This document shows, piece after piece, positions 49,794 through 59,585 of a stretch of DNA of 64,000 bases (its first letter is position 1; every line of letters starts with the position of its first letter). The notes beneath the pieces are model-generated. The model was given only the letters and a program-made list of their open reading frames with translations. It was not told the DNA's origin and did not search any database. Position numbers and translations under genes: made by a program. Source of the stretch: Lineus longissimus (Eukaryota > Nemertea > Pilidiophora > Heteronemertea > Lineidae); assembly GCF_910592395.1 (NCBI RefSeq), contig NC_088321.1:6016001-6080000 (forward strand), in the 5' to 3' direction.

Positions 49794-51114
49794 GTAAGAC
49801 CCATTATTAATATCATTATAGGCCCCAGATCCCGTCTGGGGACTATATTGATATCACTGGAATTCTCGAAACTGTTATTTTCTTCCACCAAATTAACACA
49901 TTTATTGCGGTAGTCCAGCAAAACGGCTAAATAAACCAGAAATCAATCACCCTTACACCACCAAACCCAATTCCATCTATGGACTATCGCAAAAGTATTT
50001 TAAAAATCCTGAGTATTTCGATTTTTTTGAAGCATTTTTTGCTGAGATATGATACCGTCTTCTCCCAACATGCCGAAGCCGCGATTCAATCTGACATGCG
50101 CTGTGACATGCGCAGAGGCGAGACGCTGATACATTAGCATAAGCTCCGCCCCGTCATAATGACGTCATTATTCTCAATCTCAGGAGTTGGTCGAGCGATG
50201 GGGCGATGGAGGTATTATAAAGAAACCCAATTCGATTCATGGACTATCGCATTTTCAAAACTCAGAATATTTCGATGCTTTAGATGCGTTTTTATGACTC
50301 CAGCTCGTCCCTCTGGGAGCTGGAGTCAGTATTGTTTTCGCTCAGGTGTCTCGTACAATCACGTGACCTCTCCAACACTCGATAATGCACTCTTTTCGTC
50401 CACGTTTTAGGCCAATCTTCGGCATGAACATGAAATCTAATAAGCGCAGTACTTAAATCAGATGTTTCTTTCGCCTTGAAAACATTCCTGGGTAAAATCC
50501 ATTGAGATTAGCCGAGTTAATCTACTTTTTCCGTGCTTAAAATCTCTGCCGCTGAATTCTATAAATAGGAACTATTAACATCGCGGCAGTGTGGTTCCCA
50601 TTGTGCGCCCTCCCACTTCACACCACGTCAGGAAGTTTTACGGAGAGGGAGGGCGTGCGGTAAGAAGAATGACCAAAATGACGTCACGTTTTCCTGGCAA
50701 TGCCTCTTGCCAGACCAGTCAAGCATTGGGAAAGCATCTTTAATTCAGACAACGTTAGAACTAGAAAAACGAATAATTTGCAAAAGTAAAAGCAGATTTC
50801 ACCACTAACCAGTCAAATCGGAATACGACGGCGCAAAATGTTCTCGCTTTCCTCCTGCTTCCTCCTCGCTTTCCTCCTTTGACTACAGTCGAGTTTGTTA
50901 CTCGGTTTCTACTCGGTTGACATGACGACTACCTGGGGACTATCAAATTTGCTACCAGCAAATTTCGGAATTCTAGTTATCATCATCATCATCATCATTA
51001 TTATTAGGAAATAGCATCAGTGGGCCAGTAAAAAGTTAGGTGGAGTCCGGTGCATAAGTTTGGTTGCAATTTGCCCTTTTGCCATAGTATGACATTTTGT
51101 CAATTATTTTGTAG
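49794..51114. other. Intronic/intergenic stretch with a local duplication
   Basis: No exon seen. About 55 bp at 49968-50025 (CCAATTC..ATGGACTATCGC..GAGTATTTCGAT) recur diverged at 50228-50278. A (CAT)n/(TTA)n microsatellite lies at 50982-51006. Confidence 0.45.
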
Positions 51115-52408
51115 CTCCAGTTGCTCACTGGTATCAACAAGGCCAAACAACCAAGGATGAGATATTTCAAAGCAAAAGGTCATCAGATTAAAAATCAGTC
51201 CATTGGCAAACTGGCATCCACCGAGATGAACTACCAAGTGTGGTGGAAATTGGTTTCGTAATTCAAAACTTGCAAAACCGTAACCTCTGCAAATATACTT
51301 AAATTTCAGATCTGTCCAGCAAGGCCAGTATCTTACATTCTGTCAACAAACACAGTGTTGAGAGGGCTGCATCTCGAAATGGTAAAGAAATAATTATGCC
51401 GGTACGTAGAAACATTCATTTAACCTTTTTGTTGGCTCACCAGTTGATGAGGCGATAAACTAGTGCATTGTCTGTTTTCTTTATCTTATATCATAAACAG
51501 TGGCAAGTTTGCAGTGAATCGCTTCCATTCTGAATGTTGTAATGAACCCAAAGACCAGATGACCTTTGACTGGAAATCTAATTTCAAATATGGCACTCTT
51601 GGTGTTATTTTTCATTGACAGCTTTGGACCCCATGTTGAATTCCTGGTCCTGAGTGATGAAAATTCAGCTGGTTCAATTTTGGCTTTCATTTCAACGTCC
51701 ATTCTTCAAGCTAAAGGTGAATTATAGAATTAATCTCAAATCCTTCATACCCTCACATTACAGATGGCCAGGCTATTGCAATTAAACTGCAGAAAAACAT
51801 CATCAGAACCAATCGGCATATTATTGGTGGAAATCTTCAACACAAAGGATATGGATGAGAGTTTACCAGAGTCACTTGTTTACGAAGATGCGTTGAAGGG
51901 ACATTACTTAGGCATGGAAGAAGCACCAATTGCAGGTTCTAATGATAGTGTGCCATTCTACCTTAAAGAACAAGCTGTTGACTTGTTTTGCCACCACTCC
52001 CGAGCTTTTGAGGAACGGTGCTTGTTGTTGAAGGAGATGGTCAATGTTGACCGCGTCTTTTAGAAGCAACAACAAGTTTTGTTGGCCTGTGCAACATCGG
52101 ATTATCTCTCTCAGGGCCAGATGGCAATGGTAGTTGCTAAGGCAATTTCTAAAGAAGAACTTCACAATGAATTCTATGAGGCATGCAAGGGCAATGTGGA
52201 ATTGCCATTTCCTGGGCAGACATTTATTGCATCTGTCATTAACAATCATCAAAGCATCACCACTAGTGACCTTGGCCTTCCTGAGGAAGAGGTCAGTGAC
52301 TTCCTTGAAATGGCGAAGTGTTTGGAGGAAGAGCAGGAGCAGCATGGTGATGATGGGGACGATCATGAGATAGAAGACGGATTAAGTGCAGTTCAGGAGA
52401 GTGATTAA
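51115..52408 (+). pseudogene. Terminal exons assigned to the KDZ gene
   Basis: Three stop-free, phase-0 blocks with good splice sites: 51115-51252 (46 codons), 51310-51381 (24 codons) and 51764 onward. The last frame runs 99 codons to a TAG at 52061-52063 and then continues in the same frame to a stop at 52406-52408, ending in a Glu/Asp-rich tail (EEEQEQHGDDGDDHEIEDG). The sequence EERCLLLKEMVNVD resembles helical C-terminal parts of KDZ proteins, but I do not recognise a named domain. They could instead be exons of a separate gene. Confidence 0.5.
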
Positions 52409-53548
52409 TTGGATCTGATTGATTTGTAACTACAATTTTTGAGGTCTTCATGTTTAAGGTAAAAAAAAATGTATATAAGGTAAAATGGGGTATTTGCAGC
52501 CCAGGTCTAATTGTAGCCCCTGGCAATGTTTTTTTATTCATATTCCGGTAACCGTGGAATTATTCAGCCAACCCAAGCATGGATATGAAAGAGGTGACTC
52601 TTGAGTATCACAACATAAATAGTTTTGGATTATGCGACATGTTATGTAAGAGCTTTGGCTATAAGAAGTAAACAAATCAGACACATGCACAAAAAAAGTT
52701 GGGATCGAACTTTTTACAGGTCTGAATTTTCCACACTTACAGAGCATTGATATATTTGAAACTTGGTTCAGGTGATCAGTATTGAGTGTAGAGAATGTTG
52801 TATGCGGCATTTATTGTCATTATTACAGGTAAATTTTCAGAGACACTTCTGACCAAGGTGTATTTGTAGCCCTTTGGTTCGGGGTATTTGTAGCCCCATA
52901 CAAATAGCTCAATATATCCTGTCATAAATCATGAAAATGCTAGGTTTTTTTATTTTTATACCCGAATTATATTATTTGATCATAAATTTATCCAAATTAG
53001 ATACAATGTTAACCCTTCACGTATCAACAATGATACATTTGAGGTTCCATACTAGTTAATCTGAAATGTTTTTCGAAATAATGTTAATATTTTCAAAGTT
53101 GTCTCTAGTTAAAGCCACACCATTGACTAGATAGCAGGTCATTTCTCATGGTACATGTACATTGTATTACGATTTAGTGGTGCCAGCTATAATTGGGGTT
53201 GATACATGACTCATAACTGAAACTAAAGTTTTTAATGGCGCATGACAAGACCGTCAGCCAATTCAGAATGTCACAAGCTGCTGTTGTCTGACACAAGGTG
53301 TAATGTACAACAGAGGTGATAAATAGAACTTTTACCCCAGTTTAAAATCAGTCTGATTTGAGACGATAAAAAATTATTGGTAAATGATTGCATCGAAAAA
53401 TCACTTACATGTTCAATAAATATTGTTTTATTCCAGCAAAATCTCGTCGTCAACCTAGATTTTAATAATATTGAAAGCTTAAATTAAAATGTATAAGTAA
53501 AAAGTATAAATGGCAACTGCTTAATTGATTGATTCCTCCCTTTCCTAG
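52409..53548. other. Gap between KDZ gene and pseudokinase gene
   Basis: A+T-rich. GTATTTGTAGCCC and GGTATTTGCAGCCC recur (about 52489, 52859, 52888), a small local repeat. The first exon(s) and promoter of the pseudokinase gene should be here or further upstream, but none could be supported. Confidence 0.35.
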
Positions 53549-53550
53549 AG

Positions 53551-54008
53551 GGTCGGTCCCTCCCTTCTCCTGGGACAGAAAAGAAAAAGAGGTTACGAAA
53601 GAACAAACAGATGAGAAAAAAGGCTCAATTAGTTGAAGTAAGAATCAATGATTTTTTTTGAGGGAACTTATTCCTTTCCTTGTCCTTACTTGTATTCCCC
53701 TTTACTCTCATACAGTGATGCTTAATTTCTTTGACTAGATTATACCACCAATCGCTTTTGTTTCAATGCCAATTCTTTTAATCGATGGAGGTTTATTCAG
53801 TTGAACAAGAGATCCAGTTATGGTAGTGGTAGGTCATGGTAATCAATCTTTTTGTCTTTTTGCACTACAGGATCAAGTTGCTAGCTGTTCTTTTCAAGAT
53901 GGCAGCCTTCTGGACAATGAAAGTACTCGGAAACCTATTGTGAGTATCTGTATTTTTAGCTCACCTCTTAGCAGAGGTGAGCTTATCCCATACCGTGGCG
54001 TCCGTCGT

Positions 54009-54091
<83 letters not shown>

Positions 54092-57000
54092 CGTCGTCCG
54101 TTAGCAGGGCACGTTTCGTAACTGTTAGAGCTATTGAGTTGAAACTTGGTACACATGTACCCTTATGTAATGACACCTTGGAGACCAAGTTTTGGTCCGA
54201 TTCGTTTCATGGTTTGGCCACCAGGGGGCCAAACGTTAAAAGTGAAAATATGCAATATCTCCCTTAATAGTAGTCGGGAAATTTTGAAAAAAATATGGTA
54301 GGTACTTCTAGCAAAGGTGCATCATATATCCTCCGGGTTTTTGATTTGACCTCCTTTTCAAGGTCACAGAGGTCAAATGGTGTAAATTGGCCGTTAGGAT
54401 GTAACGATGGCACGTTTCTAAACTGCAATGACTATTGATACCAAATTTGGTACACATTTACCCCTTAGTCAGGTGATCTCAGGGACCGAAGTTTGGTCCA
54501 ATATGATTCACCACTTGACCACCAGGGGGCAAAATCCAAAAACCTTAAAAATGTGATTATTCCTTAACTTCTTGCCCGATTGCCACCAATTTGATATCAT
54601 GGGTACATCTAACCACCATACAGTATATGTCACACAGGTTTTCAATTTGACCTTCTTGTCAAGGTCACAGAGGTCAAATGACGTAAATTCGCCGTCAGGC
54701 CGTAACTATGGCACGTTTCTTAACTGCAATGACTATTGATCACAAATTAAGTACACATGTACCCCTTGGTCAGGTGATCTCAGGTACCGAAGTTTGGTGC
54801 GATCTGATTTGCCGTTTGACCTCCAGGGAGGGGGCCAAATCCTAAATTCATCAAAATGCCATTATTCCTAGTAATGACTTGCCCGATTGGCACCAATTTT
54901 ATATCATAGGTACATCTAATTCTAACAACCATTCAATGTGTCACCCGGGTCTTCTTTGATTTGACCTACATTTCAAGGTCACAGAGGTCGAATGTACTGT
55001 AAATTGGCCATTTTGGGGAAATTGTAATTGCTTGGACCTACATCAAACCTAACACTACATGACACAATACTATGCTCTTTATCCATCTTTCCTCCACATG
55101 AGGTGAGCACAATGGCCCTGGCCATTTCATCAAAAGCTAGTAAATGTTGTGGCCATACTCTGCTGCTAAGGTTTTTTTTAAATCAGGTTAGATTTATAAA
55201 TTTTCAAATGAATGAAGGAACCACTAATGTAGATCTTTATTATAGTAAAAAAAACCCCTAAAATTCAGAATTTTTTGTGCACATTGAAACATGGAAAACA
55301 TGGATTGCAAAGATTTCCGAAAGGTGTGGATTTCCTTATGCTCTGTTGACCTACCAAACTCAATTAGTCAGTTCATCAAAAGTGTTGACATGATATATGA
55401 ATTAATAAGAGCATGTTGATATATGCTTTTAGGCACCTGTTGCTGATTCTTCTCATCAGGATGACTGCAGACAAGATACTGAAACACAGGAACAGTTAAA
55501 TGTAAGTGTAAATTTCTTAGAATGAAAGACTTGGTAATAATCAGGGGCCTGATTCACAAAGCACTCTTAGATTTCCGATCTTAGATCACTCTAAGAGCAC
55601 TCATAGGGTGAACTTACGTGAAAGGTTAGGGAACCCTAAGTGTTATTCATGAAGCTATCTAAGAATTATCTAAGCAATTGCTTACGCAAAGTGAATGAAT
55701 AAGTCCTGAGTGAACACACGTAGCTTGCTATAGCAAACTTTAAAACGTCTCTCGTAATGAAAGGGTAAGGTATTTTAGCTCATTGCATTGCATGTTTATA
55801 CACAATCGTGACAGATGGCCTAAGGGTTTGCATGGCAGTACAGAAGACTTCTACGTGGCATTCCAACGGCGTTTCCCAATTACAATGGCCTAAAAACGAC
55901 CTAGAAAAACCAATTTCTCTCCGAAAGAAATAGACAAACTCACTGACCTGGTGCAACAGCATAACGAAGTGATTTCAAGCAAATTCAGATTTGGTTACTT
56001 TGTGTTACATGAACTTTGGTGTGTTATGAAACTTAAAATACCGCGCGCCCAGGGAGCACAGGGAGAGCAGACTTGAGAGTGACGCCGAGAAAGCAGAACG
56101 TGATTGAGAGCAAACGAAAAAGCTCGCAACGTTGAGACGGAGCCCCGGAGTTAGGCTGGGTACAAGGAAGCCAGCTCAGTGCTGAGGCCGAGTGCCGCCA
56201 ACGGTTGAAACGAAATAGTATGCTGTACGAGAAAGAATGGTTCGGGAGTGTCACGAGACGTCCACGAGGGAACCGAATGTAGCTGCACGTGCACGAATGA
56301 TTCTGGAATCTACGAGGCGTGTCTAGCCTGTATACTGATGTTACTCAATATTCTGAACTTAGTGCCGAAATCTAGCTAGTATCGAAGTCTGCTCCCTTTC
56401 GCGAAACGCAATAATGTTGACACGCGCTGAAACTCATTCTGAAGTGACTCTTGAATAGAATTCCTGTACATATTTTGTATCAAACTTATATTTTTTTACA
56501 TTTAAAACCAGTCTCGTTCAGTTTCTTCATTCACAGAAGTGTCGCATCTTGCATAGAACCAACAACCCACTTGAACTCACAGGGGGAGTTCGTAACAATT
56601 ACAAGAAGATATGTTCTATTGCACCATGCATCCGGACGAGAGAAGGAGTGGAAGGACTTGAAGCAAAAGGCAAAAAAAAGGGGTATGACGAAATGAAAAA
56701 GAGGCAGGTGACAGGAAATGTTCCATTTTCTGATGACGGCGAGAATGGTGGTGATGAGAATGCTAATGGTTTAAACGATACAGAAGAAAAAATCATTGGC
56801 TTGCTGAGTGTAGATCTTGTGTGTGGCCTTGAAGGTGGGGTAGATACTGCGGGTAAAAATGCTACTACCGAAAACACAGGGAAAATACGTAAAGTAAGTA
56901 AGCGTGTTCATACATACGTCAATAGGCCTATGAAAAGGCTTTGGCTATTCTTTATCATTACCAAGAGCAATAAATGGTCTGGCTCTGAAGGCTAGCTAAA

Positions 57001-59585
57001 TATTTTTTTCCGAGAATATGAGGGCGGCGTGAATTTGATATGTTGCTTGGTTCATCATGGGGGAGGGAGTTGGGTCCGCCCGATAAAAAATACTAACATT
57101 AAGTTTGACATGTGTTGATTATTCTGCGTCGCTCGCTGTAGAAACTCTCAATAATACGTTCCTGGGCATCCGGCTGAGGGAATGAAACGAATTGCTGTGC
57201 CTTTCTCACCAGTGCCGAAAACAACCCTTGAGACATTAAGTTGGCTGATGTGACTGGCATCACCGTTACATCACCGATACATCCTGTACCGTTTGAACAA
57301 ATCGACATCGTCATATTCATCAAGAGGGTGCAACCGATCCCGAAAACCCGTTCCCGACGGAGAGGTCGTCTGACGTCTTCTTCAGCAAATATTACAGCCG
57401 CCATTCTAGCGCGCGTTGCCTTACCAAATGCCCTAAGTGTACACTAAGATGGGTCCGGTACCTCACGTAGAGTTACGATTACACTATGTATTTGCGTAAT
57501 TTTAAGGGTCTTTTGTGAATACCACTTAACTCCTTAAGTGTTATCTAAGGGTATGTTACGGGCCCGTAAGTCCTTAAGAGTGCTTTGTGAATAAGGCCCC
57601 AGGACAGAGATGTCCTTGACATTATTTCTAACGGTTTATGAACTGTATGAAAATCTGAACAATTGCCAAACATTATTACATCTACAAACTAATGACGATG
57701 ATCGCATTTTCAGGGAGCTGTAGTGTCAACAAGTTCACCAAATAAGAGTCATTGTGCTGCTAGGCCATATACACAAGCATGGATATCAAAATTTGCCGTA
57801 AGTACATGTATTTTTATCAAGAAAGCATGTAACTAGATGAAATTCAATTTGAGGTCGTTAGAGTAAATAACAACTTAAAGTGGTGTATGTCTCCTTCAAT
57901 AACTAAGATGATGGCATTGACGAGTTCGACGCCAATAATAGATGCAATGATGATGAGGTTTTGCTGTTCAAACAAATTTGTTGTGGCATTTAGTACATGA
58001 AATATGGTATTTAAATCCCGAAAAACATAGAGGCCAAATGAAACATTTGGTGAAGACAACGATCAAAGTTCTGGCTAAGTTATGTATGACATGAACACAA
58101 TTGTTCTCATGAGTATCTTCTTTTATTACAGTCACACGGTGCGCCTACTGGTAGTTCAACTCTTACAAAAGAAGCCATAACTGTTCAAACAAGGAAGTTA
58201 TGTCTGCAAAGTTCCACAGAGAGAAGGTCACCAGAAAAATGTCCGTCACAAGAAGTAAGTTCACAGAGTTGGCCTTGTTAAAAAAAACTTGAGTTTAAAC
58301 ACAGCGTTATAACAACTTCCCACAAATCAGTATAGATTCAAATGCAAGATGCATTTATTACTATTTGCACATCATCAGGCTGGACCAGTTACAGTGCTGT
58401 GGCCTAAGTGGGGATTAGCAGGTTGAAACCTCACCATACAGGAGCACCCCTAATACTTTACATGTATGTCTGCTTTGGGCAATGCTAGAGAGATTTTGGA
58501 CACTGGTTGAGCAGAGCCTGGGTGTTGTGGTTACAGCTGCTCCTTTGCCTTTTCAGAGTGCCAAATTAAGACATCTGAGAAGTGACTACGAAAAGCTTGA
58601 AGACAAGTGTGAATGGCTAAAAGATGAACTTGTGAAGACAGACAGGCGCTATAAATACTTATATGAACAGTACAACAACGTGCAATTCATGGCCTCAGTG
58701 CGGAATGAACGACACAAAATTTGTACCCACTTTCGAATGGCGGAGCAAGTGTCGTCATATGCTGTCAAGCAGGTTGAAGAGAGTGTTTTTAGCAACGTAT
58801 TTTTCAATCCAGACTGTGACATAGACAACGTCATTGTTCCTATCATCAATGTAAAGCTGATGAAAGTATTAAAAGTTGGAGACACTTGCCAAATATACAA
58901 AGCCGCCTGCCACACTGTCAATAGGTTCGCTGCTAAGCAATACAGTGATGAGAACTATGCATCCGTTGTCAACCGAGAGTTTCGGGTGCTGTCCTGTATC
59001 AATGCCACATTTACCCCATTCCCAATTGGAGAGTATTATAAGGATAACAAACCGGCATTGGTGACTTCATTCCACCACCCTACGGGGACTGTATATAGCT
59101 TAAAGGACTGTTTTTTGGATTTTCCTTCCCATTTAAGTGGGAGGGGATGGGTGAAAGCAACGGTCACATTTGGCTTTCACCTCAGTCACCTCTTCATAAG
59201 ACGGTTTTTGCATAACAACTTGAAGGCTGATAATGTTGTGCTGGATGCAAATGAGAAGGGCATAGATGTCATTCTGTGCAGTTGGAAAAATTCTTGTAGA
59301 ATCGAATCTGCCCGAATTCTCACAGAGAAGCAAACAAAAAAGCTTGCGGACAATATTGTTGTCCCAGAGGTTTTGCGCAGAGAGAAGCCATTTTCAATTG
59401 CAAGTAACATTTATGCATTCGGTTGTCTTGGAATCTTGGTTGTGAAATATTGTAGGGCATATGAAATCACGGATTACAATTTACCAGCTCTGGAAAGATT
59501 CTGTCTGAAATGTGTGAGTCCAAGATCTGCAGCAAGGCCAGATGTTGAGCTGTTTGACGAATACCTCGAATCATTTGACATATAA
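53551..59585 (+). CDS. Multi-exon gene for a coiled-coil pseudokinase (5' end unknown)
   Basis: Exons, all starting and ending in phase 0 with AG/GT borders and free of stops: 53551-53637 (Lys/Arg-rich, EKKKRLRKNKQMRKKAQ, a possible nuclear signal), 53871-53939, 55433-55501, 57714-57797, 58132-58254 and 58557-59585 (stop TAA region at 59583). Their lengths are 29, 23, 23, 28, 41 and 342 codons. The short middle exons are Ser/Thr/Gln-rich and probably disordered. The last exon holds a coiled coil and a kinase-like domain. CGT element f fills intron 2 and a Harbinger element fills intron 3. No ATG-bearing first exon was found, so the N-terminus is incomplete. The gene lies 1.1 kb downstream of the KDZ gene on the same strand. 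The total absence of damage contrasts with its neighbours and suggests it is under selection. Confidence 0.72.
53958..55130 (+). mobile_element. CGT element, family 2, copy f (pseudokinase intron)
   Basis: It starts with the hairpin AGCTCACCTCTTAGCAGAGG(TGAGCT), 18 bp after the exon ending at 53939, and ends GAGGTGAGCACAATGGCCCTGGCCATTTCAT. (CGT)n spans about 54005-54090. Units carry CCACCAGGGGGC at 54218 and 54519 and AGGTCACAGAGGTCA at 54361 and 54662, with a 1-bp variant near 54976. Reverse orientation relative to d and e. Confidence 0.87.
54005..54090. repeat. (CGT)n microsatellite
   Basis: About 28 CGT units inside copy f. The poly-Ser and poly-Arg frames are artefacts. Confidence 0.92.
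55885..56893 (+). pseudogene. Harbinger Myb/SANT-like accessory gene, broken
   Basis: A first exon opens ATG GCC at 55885 but is followed at once by TAA. The same frame then reads KRPRKTNFSPKEIDKLTDLV and QQHNEVISSKF to about 55987, the start of a Myb/SANT-like (MADF-related) domain. A second block (56537-56893, good acceptor CACAG and donor GTAAGT) has EKEWKDLKQKAKKR in one frame, shifts at an A8 run near 56676, and continues KKRQVTGNVP and EEKIIGLLSVDLVCGLEGGV. These match the helix and C-terminal blocks of Harbinger accessory proteins. The 56537-56893 block is phase 0 at both ends and could be mistaken for a host exon. Confidence 0.65.
57130..57404 (-). pseudogene. Harbinger transposase N-terminal remnant
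   Basis: An ATG at 57404, about 170 bp inside the right terminal repeat, starts MAAVIFAEEDVRRPLRRERV. A one-base shift then gives FRDRLHPLDEYDDVDLFKRY, the conserved N-terminus of Harbinger transposases. A later piece, FVSFPQPDAQERIIESFY, matches a more internal segment, so the intervening part is deleted. The DDE catalytic domain is absent. Confidence 0.68.
58557..59585 (+). CDS. Last exon: coiled coil plus predicted pseudokinase domain
   Basis: 342 codons, uninterrupted. About 58557-58710 is a charged coiled coil (LRHLRSDYEKLEDKCEWLKD). From about 58850 a kinase-like fold follows: GDTCQIYKA (glycine loop reduced), FAAKQY (Lys at 58935, as in VAxK), and a hydrophobic hinge region. The catalytic-loop position reads LHNNLKADNVVLD (59208-59246), where the family normally has HRD or HND. 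At the DFG position is LCSWKNS (59274-59294), with no DFG. VPEVL sits at APE, SNIYAFG (59403-59423) replaces DVYSFG, and ARPD holds the late Arg. Loss of the catalytic Asp and DFG predicts a non-phosphorylating scaffold. Related active-looking HNDLK-type kinases are abundant in some invertebrates (general knowledge). It starts at an AG acceptor after CTTTTC. Confidence 0.8.
   Translation, partial: SAKLRHLRSDYEKLEDKCEWLKDELVKTDRRYKYLYEQYNNVQFMASVRNERHKICTHFRMAEQVSSYAVKQVEESVFSNVFFNPDCDIDNVIVPIINVKLMKVLKVGDTCQIYKAACHTVNRFAAKQYSDENYASVVNREFRVLSCINATFTPFPIGEYYKDNKPALVTSFHHPTGTVYSLKDCFLDFPSHLSGRGWVKATVTFGFHLSHLFIRRFLHNNLKADNVVLDANEKGIDVILCSWKNSCRIESARILTEKQTKKLADNIVVPEVLRREKPFSIASNIYAFGCLGILVVKYCRAYEITDYNLPALERFCLKCVSPRSAARPDVELFDEYLESFDI

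Larger units (their letters stand above)
38523..52408 (+). pseudogene. Multi-exon CxC/KDZ (Kyakuja-Dileera-Zisupton) transposase gene, decayed
   Basis: Exons judged from AG..GT borders: 38523-38715, 40448-40771, 41354-41468, 41697-41921, 43482-43616, 45420-45593, 45872-46008, 48386-48472, 48751-48919, 51115-51252, 51310-51381, 51764-52408; weaker 49316-49385 and 49722-49793. The order matches metazoan KDZ proteins: CxC zinc cluster, VVVVDDKGRYHRLNFRFCLCE, a CPAC segment, SMDGNFGLVRKKSSG, LDETAVFGSACRHE, LAIPIFHCYGHK, and GLTDGETLECLWS. Damage: two indels in exon 2, one near 41735, one near 48826, TAG at 52061-52063, and loss of the exon that should hold the YDxxC catalytic Asp. CGT elements e, b and c and a MITE sit in introns. 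KDZ proteins are DDE-type transposases with an RNase H fold. An alternative reading is a domesticated gene read through assembly indels. Confidence 0.85.
55545..57599. mobile_element. Harbinger-type DNA transposon, decayed (pseudokinase intron)
   Basis: The 25-bp ends GGGCCTGATTCACAAAGCAC(TCTTA) and the inverse at 57575-57599 differ by one base. CAG flanks both sides (55542-55544 and 57600-57602). Inside are a Myb/SANT-like accessory gene on the plus strand and a transposase remnant on the minus strand starting just inside the right end. Both genes are characteristic of PIF/Harbinger elements and both are broken. Confidence 0.82.

Noticed and set aside
51116-51252. Alternative frame starting PVAHWYQQG in the same exon
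   Set aside because: It meets a stop inside the exon, whereas the phase-0 frame is open to the donor and continues in phase with the next two exons.
55545-57599. Treating 56537-56893 as an exon of the pseudokinase gene
   Set aside because: It lies inside a Harbinger element with TIRs and CAG duplication and encodes Harbinger Myb-like segments with a frameshift.
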